NCBI GenBank assembly: GCA_002506595.1
Contig: DAXV01000036.1
Coordinates: forward strand, 4,252 to 13,824
Reading direction: 5' to 3'
Length of the DNA: 9,573 bases
From: Acidilobaceae archaeon UBA158
GTDB taxonomy: Archaea > Thermoproteota > Thermoprotei_A > Sulfolobales > Acidilobaceae
Shown here piece by piece: positions 1 to 3,862 of this stretch. Below the pieces are notes generated by a model. The model saw nothing but the letters and a program-made list of their open reading frames with translations. It ran no database searches and was not told the origin of the DNA. Each line of letters opens with the position of its first letter. Position 1 is the stretch's first letter. The position numbers were made by a program, and so were the translations under genes.

Positions 1-37
1 ATTCTTTATTTATTAAAGATATTAAAGTAGTTATGAA

Positions 38-53
38 ATGATATAAATATCAT
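38..53. repeat. 16-bp AT-rich palindrome near left edge
   Basis: ATGATAT and ATATCAT are perfect inverted copies around a central AA. The palindrome contains a TATA-like core (ATATAAATA) and is followed by a second small symmetric element (AAGT ATTAA ACTT, 54-66). It could be a promoter or operator for a gene beyond the left edge, or chance symmetry in AT-rich DNA. No gene start in the window can be tied to it. Confidence 0.3.
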
Positions 54-106
54 AAGTATTAAACTTAAGGAGAATTTAATTAAGCTATTCGTATCTCATT
101 ATTCTA

Positions 107-169
107 CTGTTTTCTATTGAAAGATGCAATTCCAAACAGATGAAGAGCTTTCAGCCTAAAACTTTTTAG
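107..169. other. AT-rich stretch with several short hairpins, no gene
   Basis: Three short perfect inverted repeats lie close together. CTGTTT (107-112) pairs with AAACAG (134-139). TGAAAG (118-123) pairs with CTTTCA (148-153). CTAAAA (156-161) pairs with TTTTAG (164-169) across a 2-base loop. The first two overlap and cannot form together. The stretch lies directly 3' of the candidate C/D sRNA on the minus strand, so it may be trailing transcript, part of a longer RNA, or nothing. No convincing open reading frame is seen in 1-316. Confidence 0.25.
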
Positions 170-189
170 TGTAGAAAGAAGCCAGCCTC

Positions 190-238
190 GGATCAGCCTT
201 CTCATCAATATCAGTGGTAATACCATTCCTCATCGGCC
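190..238 (-). ncRNA. Candidate C/D box sRNA, 16S 530-loop methylation guide
   Basis: Read on the minus strand, a GC-rich segment in very AT-rich DNA carries boxes in the right order: C-like CGATGA (235-230), D' CTGA (214-211), C' TGATGA (207-202), D CTGA (196-193). The 15-base stretch before D' contains a 10-base complement to GGTAATACCA. That is the crenarchaeal 16S sequence just after the universal GCCGC, as I recall it. By the fifth-base rule from box D', the 2'-O-methylated residue would be the A equivalent to E. coli 16S A532. The 16S segment is itself partly palindromic, which explains a local AATGG/CCACT hairpin. Oddities: box C starts CG instead of UG, and the C'-D spacer is only 5 bases where about 12 is usual, so the second guide looks absent. 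The terminal stem is weak. A TATA-like stretch (about 251-262) lies upstream on this strand. Confidence 0.55.
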
Positions 239-247
239 AAATAAAAA

Positions 248-272
248 ATATTATTATAAATAAAAAAGCTTT
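248..272 (-). terminator. T-rich terminator for the hsp20 unit
   Basis: On the minus strand, past the stop of the 114-residue gene and the inverted repeat at 276-299, the DNA reads as two T-runs (CTTTTTT and ATTTTTT). Archaeal RNA polymerase typically stops on such U-tracts without needing a hairpin. The same AT-rich DNA may supply promoter elements for the sRNA just downstream, so the exact end point is uncertain. Confidence 0.45.
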
Positions 273-275
273 ATT

Positions 276-299
276 ATTGTTAACTCCCCGGTTAACAAT
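276..299. repeat. Perfect 9-bp inverted repeat with GC loop
   Basis: ATTGTTAAC and GTTAACAAT are exact inverted copies around the six bases TCCCCG. The element starts 17 bases past the stop codon of the 114-residue gene. As RNA it would be a stable hairpin ahead of T-runs, resembling a bacterial intrinsic terminator. As DNA it could be a dimeric regulator site. Archaea do not generally need terminator hairpins, so its role is open. Confidence 0.5.
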
Positions 300-316
300 G
301 TATGTTTTATTTGTTA

Positions 317-661
317 TTATTTATTATCCAAGTTCTTAGCTGTTTCTCTCAGATTTCTTATAATTTCTTCTTTAAATATTTTTAATTGCTCTCTAGAGCA
401 ATCTTTAACACATGCCTTTTTTTGTATTATGTCTTGAATTTTTGAACAGCCATCATATAGGCATTTATTTAATATCAAATCTTCATTTATATAAAGAACT
501 ATTATTTTATCCATGTCAACTCTTTTTACTAGTTTTTCAATACCTGACATGTTAATTAGTTTGTTTAAATCTATTACATTTACTAATCTCTTATCTATAA
601 TATAACCATTAAGATCTGAATTCAAGGAGTTTATTATATCTTCGGCAATTTCAATATACAA
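317..661 (-). CDS. Unknown 114-residue protein with two cysteine pairs
   Basis: I do not recognise a family. The product is small, largely helical in appearance and charged, with no membrane segment or signal peptide. Its distinctive feature is a central cysteine group: CX4C (CLYDGC), 11 residues, then CX3C (CVKDC). This could bind a metal or form disulfides. The start is TTG at 661, chosen because GGGG lies 7 bases upstream and no in-frame ATG fits. It begins 13 bases past the hsp20 stop on the same strand, so the two are probably cotranscribed and this protein may work in stress or redox response. That link is inference from position only. T-runs follow downstream. Confidence 0.65.
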   Translation of the reverse strand: MYIEIAEDIINSLNSDLNGYIIDKRLVNVIDLNKLINMSGIEKLVKRVDMDKIIVLYINEDLILNKCLYDGCSKIQDIIQKKACVKDCSREQLKIFKEEIIRNLRETAKNLDNK

Positions 662-674
662 AATTTTTCCCCAA

Positions 675-1199
675 TTACTCTATTTTTATTTCTTTTCCTT
701 TTGGTTCTTCATTTTTCTTCTTAACCTTTATCTCTAATACACCGTTTTTATAAGATGCCTTAACGCTATCAGGATCTATCTTAGATGGTAAGTCAATTTC
801 TTTAGAATATTTTCTTATATCACTGTTTGCTTTTATGTATATTTTGTCTTCAGTTGCGTTAACCTTTATGTTTTCTTTTGCAACTCCAGGTAAATCTGCA
901 ACAATCCATATCTCATCATTATGATCTATTACATCCACCATAGGCTCTATTTCATCGCTAATCACAGGTCTTCCATATTTCCCTTTCTTTATATTGCCAA
1001 ATTCTTCAACCTTTGGTATGCCATCAGGGCCGACAAAAATTCGTACTCCATAATAATATGGATTTTCTCCTTTAATGTTTTGTTGTTTCATCAAATCCTC
1101 AAAGTTTTCTTCAAATTCTCTCATTTCTTCTTCCATTTCTTTCATAATATCGTCAAAAACATCAAATATGGATTTTCTTTTCTTTGGGTTATTGCTCAT
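675..1199 (-). CDS. hsp20: Hsp20 / alpha-crystallin family small heat-shock protein
   Basis: ATP-independent cytosolic chaperone that forms oligomers and holds unfolding proteins for later refolding. The 174 residues show a variable charged N-terminal arm (1-45, with an E/M-rich amphipathic stretch at 20-40). A segment typical of archaeal members (YYYGVRIFVGPDGIPKVEEF, 48-67) follows. The alpha-crystallin domain covers about 84-161, with DLPGV at 102-106 and the hallmark NGVLEIKV at 152-159. The C-terminal IKI (171-173) fits the IXI motif that docks into a neighbouring subunit. The ATG is preceded by GGTGAG, a strong archaeal ribosome binding site. The promoter lies about 40 bases upstream. 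It heads a probable two-gene unit with the 114-residue unknown. Confidence 0.95.
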   Translation of the reverse strand: MSNNPKKRKSIFDVFDDIMKEMEEEMREFEENFEDLMKQQNIKGENPYYYGVRIFVGPDGIPKVEEFGNIKKGKYGRPVISDEIEPMVDVIDHNDEIWIVADLPGVAKENIKVNATEDKIYIKANSDIRKYSKEIDLPSKIDPDSVKASYKNGVLEIKVKKKNEEPKGKEIKIE

Positions 1200-1231
1200 A
1201 TTTTCTCACCATTATTAATTATGTGTTTAGA

Positions 1232-1243
1232 AGCTTTTAAGCT
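1232..1243 (-). promoter_or_regulatory. Probable hsp20 TATA box inside a small palindrome
   Basis: The minus strand reads CTTAAAAG (1241-1234), about 35-42 bases before the hsp20 ATG, which would give a leader of roughly 10-15 bases carrying the GGTGAG site. The box sits inside AGCTT-TT-AAGCT, a 5-bp inverted repeat. The same octamer, CTTAAAAG, occurs at a similar distance upstream of L11, so the core may simply be a preferred TATA form. Confidence 0.5.
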
Positions 1244-1279
1244 AAACTCAAAATAACTCGATTAAAAATTTTATTTTAA

Positions 1280-1287
1280 TTTAAATA
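1280..1287 (+). promoter_or_regulatory. TATA box for the 81-residue gene
   Basis: TTTAAATA lies about 46-53 bases before the ATG at 1333. This predicts transcription from about 1310 and a short leader containing GGGGAGAG just before the start codon. It is divergent from the hsp20 promoter about 40 bases away, so the two genes share one regulatory gap. Confidence 0.55.
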
Positions 1288-1332
1288 CTCTACTTTTTAA
1301 TCCTAACATAAATACATAAACATGGGGAGAGT

Positions 1333-1578
1333 ATGAGCAAACAAGAAGATTCACTAAATGTAATAGAAATAGAAGGTCTTGCAATGGATGGCCTAATAAA
1401 AAGTTTTACTGTAATAGATTGCGAAAAACCAAAGGGCTTTAAGAAAATTCGTGCAATAGCATTTGATGGAAGGGAAATAGAAACTGCATGTATTGAACCA
1501 GATGCAGCTAATAGACTAACCATGGTTATGAATTTATACATAAGAAATTGGTCAAAGTATATAAATTGGAGTAAATGA
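1333..1578 (+). CDS. Unknown 81-residue protein
   Basis: I do not recognise this protein. It is soluble, mixed alpha/beta in appearance and without membrane segments. Features include a repeated I-E-I/E-G start (NVIEIEGLAMDG), a central CEKPKGFKKIRAIAFDGREIETACIEPD and an aromatic, basic tail (YIRNWSKYINWSK). Two cysteines are present. The gene is supported by a clear TATA box, a GGGGAGAG ribosome binding site 2 bases before the ATG, and a sensible composition. The opposite-strand frame over the same bases (1290-1541) lacks these signals. It stands alone, with hsp20 diverging upstream and the H/ACA-like RNA about 100 bases downstream on the same strand. It might be conserved in related archaea, but I cannot confirm that. 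Confidence 0.7.
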   Translation: MSKQEDSLNVIEIEGLAMDGLIKSFTVIDCEKPKGFKKIRAIAFDGREIETACIEPDAANRLTMVMNLYIRNWSKYINWSK

Positions 1579-1630
1579 TATTTTAGCTAAAATTCAAATA
1601 ACCTTAAGATAATTTAAATATAGTTATCCT

Positions 1631-1671
1631 TTAGTTATTTTATTAAAGCTATTTACCTTAGAAATAACTAA
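1631..1671. repeat. 10-bp inverted repeat before the H/ACA-like RNA
   Basis: TTAGTTATTT (1631-1640) and AAATAACTAA (1662-1671) are perfect inverted copies 21 bases apart. They end 9 bases before the GC-rich RNA stem. TAGTTAT also occurs as a direct copy at 1621-1627. The spacer holds TATTAAAG-like DNA that could serve as a TATA element. The repeat may be a promoter operator for the RNA, a terminator for the 81-residue gene, or chance. Confidence 0.4.
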
Positions 1672-1680
1672 TTTATAATT

Positions 1681-1755
1681 GCCCCGCTGTCTCACGTTGC
1701 CAGAGACCTCGTATAGAGGGATGAAGATGGAAGGCAAACGGTAATGCGGGGTACA
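1681..1755 (+). ncRNA. H/ACA guide sRNA, predicted 23S pseudouridylation guide
   Basis: A GC-rich hairpin in AT-rich DNA, immediately followed by ACA (1753-1755). The lower stem is 1681-1687 with 1746-1752 (7 pairs, one G-U). The upper stem pairs GTTGCC/TTGCC (1696/1697-1701) with GGCAA(A)C (1733-1739). A cap stem CCTC/GAGG (1707-1710, 1716-1719) has GATGA opposite GA, as in the kink-turn bound by L7Ae. The left pocket TGTCTCAC (1688-1695) and right pocket CGGT (1739-1742) match 23S rRNA ACCG-UC-GTGAGACA, which I recall as conserved next to the peptidyl-transferase centre. The unpaired UC would place the modified U near E. coli 2593. From the start of the right pocket to ACA is exactly 14 bases, the family rule. 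The guide would act with Cbf5, Nop10, Gar1 and L7Ae. The promoter is unclear. Confidence 0.82.
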
Positions 1756-1763
1756 AATTTAAA

Positions 1764-2069
1764 TTATGAATTTCCATTACTACATTTTTTGATTATCTTT
1801 TCAAATTCCGATTTATACTGATCTAAAATTGGTTTCCACTCTTCTCCTAACTCATTTTCGGAAAAGATTATAGAGAGAGCAAGTTGTATTGAAAATCTAA
1901 TAAAAGAGCTTCTCGATATCCCACATTTTTCAGTTAGCATATTTAATAAATTTATTTCATAAGATGATATCTTAGAACTAATTGTTATATCATTAGTAGG
2001 TTTAACATCCAATACTATTACATTTTTTTCGTATGCCAAATCTAACACCTTCAATAAATTACTTGCCAT
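1764..2069 (-). CDS. Probable ribbon-helix-helix DNA-binding regulator
   Basis: This 101-residue protein is probably a dimeric transcription regulator. Residues about 26-65 fit a ribbon-helix-helix domain: a short strand (DITISSKI), a first helix (SYEINLLNMLTEKCG), the turn ISRSSF typical of the GxSRSExIR signature, and a second helix (IRFSIQLALSIIF). The tail (66-101) is charged and helical, and may carry a ligand or oligomerisation role. The ATG at 2069 lies about 23 bases after a TATA box, so the mRNA is probably leaderless. An imperfect inverted repeat lies 55-100 bases upstream and could be its own operator. It ends 9 bases from the H/ACA-like RNA on the other strand, so the two converge. 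The strand assignment is by pattern only, and the target genes are unknown. Confidence 0.65.
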   Translation of the reverse strand: MASNLLKVLDLAYEKNVIVLDVKPTNDITISSKISSYEINLLNMLTEKCGISRSSFIRFSIQLALSIIFSENELGEEWKPILDQYKSEFEKIIKKCSNGNS

Positions 2070-2091
2070 ATTAGATATTAACTTTGTAAGG

Positions 2092-2100
2092 TTTTAAATA
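2092..2100 (-). promoter_or_regulatory. TATA box for the RHH gene
   Basis: On the minus strand TATTTAAAA ends 23 bases before the ATG at 2069. That is the spacing expected for a leaderless archaeal transcript, and no ribosome binding site is seen before the ATG. Confidence 0.55.
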
Positions 2101-2122
2101 GGTTTACCTCGGAGTAAAAAAT

Positions 2123-2170
2123 ATAAGTATTTAAATAGTTAAACGATAAGTACACTATTTAAGTATTTAT
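2123..2170. repeat. Imperfect 16-bp inverted repeat upstream of RHH gene
   Basis: Bases 2123-2138 and 2155-2170 are inverted copies matching at 14 of 16 positions across a 16-base spacer. Each arm contains a TATTTAA-like core. The element lies between the end of the L11/membrane-protein unit and the RHH gene promoter. It is a candidate binding site for the RHH protein, though the low complexity of the DNA makes chance symmetry possible. Confidence 0.4.
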
Positions 2171-2203
2171 GAAACGTAATTAATAAAATTTTATAATAAA
2201 TTT

Positions 2204-2776
2204 TTAACTATTAATTAATTTTTCTAAACCAAATTTTATATGATCTTTATTTATTTTATCTATAATTATTGTTTTGCCTTGAAAAAGAGCTATTTTATCT
2301 TTATCAATTAGCCTAAATATGCCTTGAAACGTTTTCATATATTCTTCATTTCTTTCTATTTTGCCTTCTTCAAATCTGACGCAATAAAAATCCCTTGTAT
2401 CTTCAACATCTTTAATATAACTATCTATTTTATTTATATAAACTCTATCATAATCTAAAGATAAACATATTCTTAAATTATTTGAATAATTGCATATTAA
2501 TAAGTTTCTCCTTTTATTGTAAAAAATTTCCCCATTGCAATATTCTTTTAGTATAGATACTTTATTTTTAAAATTAATATAATTATAATATAAAATAATA
2601 ATTAAAAAAATTGTAGAAAATATTATTAATCCATACACTATAATTTTTATTAAATATGAATAAACAAAATATAATGAAAAAACTAATAAGAATATGTCAA
2701 CAATTAAATCAATAATTATAAAATTAAGTGATTTATTAAAATATTCTTTAACAATGTTTTCTGCCATAAACTTCAT
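2204..2776 (-). CDS. Unknown two-TM membrane protein coupled to L11
   Basis: No family is recognised. The 190 residues begin with a short charged stretch. Two hydrophobic segments follow (about 17-39 and 43-66), joined by a tight YSYLIK turn, so both termini lie on the same side. The rest (about 70-190) is a soluble domain rich in I, D, K and Y. It contains short beta-like runs (EIFYNKRRNLLICNY, LRICLSLDYDRVYI, FYCVRFEEGKIE) that suggest a small beta-sandwich or PH-like fold; this is a guess. The ATG overlaps the L11 stop as ATGA (2776-2773), so translation is probably coupled; another in-frame ATG follows at codon 4. T-rich DNA downstream may end the transcript. Nothing in the sequence reveals its function. 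Confidence 0.7.
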   Translation of the reverse strand: MKFMAENIVKEYFNKSLNFIIIDLIVDIFLLVFSLYFVYSYLIKIIVYGLIIFSTIFLIIILYYNYINFKNKVSILKEYCNGEIFYNKRRNLLICNYSNNLRICLSLDYDRVYINKIDSYIKDVEDTRDFYCVRFEEGKIERNEEYMKTFQGIFRLIDKDKIALFQGKTIIIDKINKDHIKFGLEKLINS

Positions 2777-3282
2777 CTATTTAAATATTCACTTTCATAT
2801 TTTTCCAACAGATCTTTATAGTTTCCTTCTTCAATCTCCTTAATTACAGCTTTCGGATCCTTGCCTTCAACTGTTAAACCTATACTTTTTGCGGATCCTA
2901 AAATTGACTTTACAGCAGCTTTTAAATTTTTAGATAATAATTTTGGTCTCGATCTAACAGCTATTTCTACGACCTTTTCTAATTTTAGATCTCCTACTTT
3001 TTTATGTTCTGGGTCACCGCTGGGTTCTGATGCACCAGCTTCTCTTAAAAGTAAAGTTGTAATGGTTGGAATTCCTACTTCTATCTTATATTCTTTTGTT
3101 GACATATTAATAGTTATTTTAACAGGTATTGTCATTCCCTTAAAATCTTTTGTTTTTTCGTTTATCTCTTCAACCACTTGTTTTACATTTAATCCTAAAG
3201 ATGAGAGAGTAGGTCCTAATGGCGGACCAGGTTTTGCTGCTCCACCTTCAACTTGTATTGTTAACACTTTTTCTTGAGGCAT
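2773..3282 (-). CDS. rpl11: 50S ribosomal protein L11 (uL11)
   Basis: L11 binds the GTPase-associated region of 23S rRNA at the base of the stalk, and helps recruit and activate elongation factors. The 169 residues are the normal archaeal length. The N-terminal domain has the hallmark GGAAKPGPPLGPTLSSLGLN (13-32). The C-terminal rRNA-binding domain includes TTLLLREAGASEPSGDPEHKKVGDL (about 74-98), followed by the archaeal tail extension (EIEEGNYKDLLEKYESEYLNR). The ATG is preceded by AAGGTAG. A CTTAAAAG TATA box lies about 45 bases upstream. In many archaea L1, L10 and L12 follow directly; here an unknown membrane protein does, overlapping by ATGA. Confidence 0.97.
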   Translation of the reverse strand: MPQEKVLTIQVEGGAAKPGPPLGPTLSSLGLNVKQVVEEINEKTKDFKGMTIPVKITINMSTKEYKIEVGIPTITTLLLREAGASEPSGDPEHKKVGDLKLEKVVEIAVRSRPKLLSKNLKAAVKSILGSAKSIGLTVEGKDPKAVIKEIEEGNYKDLLEKYESEYLNR

Positions 3283-3326
3283 ATTTATCTACCTTCTATC
3301 TCCTCTCCTATACCTGTAGGATCTAG

Positions 3327-3334
3327 CTTTTAAG
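3327..3334 (-). promoter_or_regulatory. TATA box for the L11 unit
   Basis: CTTAAAAG on the minus strand, about 45-52 bases before the L11 ATG, predicts a leader of about 20 bases that contains the purine-rich GGAGAGGAGATAGAAGG stretch. The same octamer precedes hsp20. A second AT-rich candidate (3341-3349) lies further upstream. Confidence 0.5.
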
Positions 3335-3370
3335 GATTAAATTTAAAAATAAACATTATGATTTAAAAAA

Positions 3371-3751
3371 TTAAGGCCAAGCACCAGAGGCTAATACTAG
3401 ACTTAATACATCTTTTATGTTTGCAACTCCTAATAGAGTACCTTGGTCATTTGTTATGGGTATGTGCCTTATATTGCTTTCCACCATCTTATAAGCAATG
3501 GCGACAATAGGCTCATCGATTTTAGCAGTTATTAATTTAGAACTCATATAATTGCTTACAGGCGTATTAAGAGAGGCATTATCAGCAATGGCTTTAACTA
3601 AATCCTTTTCAGTAAATATTCCAATGATTTTATCTTCTTTCATAACTAATACGCTGTCTACCCCTTTTTCTTTCATAATTTTTGCAACATCACTTAATGA
3701 TGCATTATAATTAACCGTAATAGCCTTTTCTTTTGATAATATATCTTTCAA
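3371..3751 (-). CDS. Two-CBS-domain protein
   Basis: A stand-alone Bateman module: two CBS motifs that in this family usually bind AMP, ATP or another adenosyl ligand between them. CBS1 covers about 7-56 (SDVAKIM, SVLVMKEDKIIGIFTEKDLVKAI). CBS2 covers about 70-120 (EPIVAIAYKMVESNIRHIPITNDQGTLLGVANIKDVLSLVL). No catalytic domain is attached. The longest frame begins at GTG 3781, but GGGGAGAGGAGG (3761-3774 region) would then be coding. I prefer TTG at 3751, 9 bases after GGAGG, giving 126 residues; TTG at 3760 is another option. It diverges from the oxidoreductase gene and shares its TATA region, so joint control, or energy-dependent control of that enzyme, is plausible but unproven. It is a paralogue of the CBS gene at the right end. 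Confidence 0.9.
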   Translation of the reverse strand: MKDILSKEKAITVNYNASLSDVAKIMKEKGVDSVLVMKEDKIIGIFTEKDLVKAIADNASLNTPVSNYMSSKLITAKIDEPIVAIAYKMVESNIRHIPITNDQGTLLGVANIKDVLSLVLASGAWP

Positions 3752-3798
3752 GGATACCAACCTCCTCTCCCCATATTTCACTTATTTAATATACAGCA

Positions 3799-3810
3799 TT
3801 TATATATTTA
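3799..3810. promoter_or_regulatory. Shared, nearly symmetric TATA region (CBS / GAPOR)
   Basis: TTTATATATTTA reads almost the same on both strands and is the best TATA box for both divergent genes. It lies about 53 bases before the oxidoreductase ATG (3863) and about 48 bases before the preferred CBS start (3751). Only one preinitiation complex could occupy it at a time. Another AT-rich candidate (about 3814-3822) exists for the plus strand. Confidence 0.5.
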
Positions 3811-3862
3811 ACTCTATTTATTTACATATACATTGATATTGAAGTGGCGAAGTGATATAATA

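Noticed and set aside
216..225. A small fragment of a 16S rRNA gene on the plus strand
   Set aside because: Only about 10 bases match and the flanks differ from 16S. The match sits precisely against box D' of a C/D layout, so a guide antisense is the better reading.
921..1256. Plus-strand open frame opposite hsp20
   Set aside because: It is a shadow frame, rich in F, I and H because it reads antisense to a K/E-rich chaperone gene, with no ribosome binding site.
1290..1541. Minus-strand open frame opposite the 81-residue gene
   Set aside because: It lacks a ribosome binding site and promoter, while the plus-strand frame has both and a more protein-like composition.
1689..1707. Alternative hairpin GTCTC/GAGAC with a 9-base loop
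   Set aside because: It is real base complementarity, but it would hide the left guide pocket and break the kink-turn. I treat it as a competing fold rather than a separate element.
1681..1752. A tRNA-like gene, because of a 7-bp end stem and a length near 72 bases
   Set aside because: There is no T-loop TTCRA sequence, no D-loop GG and no anticodon arm in place. The fold and ACA fit H/ACA instead.
2861..3277. Plus-strand open frame opposite L11
   Set aside because: L11 is unmistakable on the minus strand; the other frame is only its complement.
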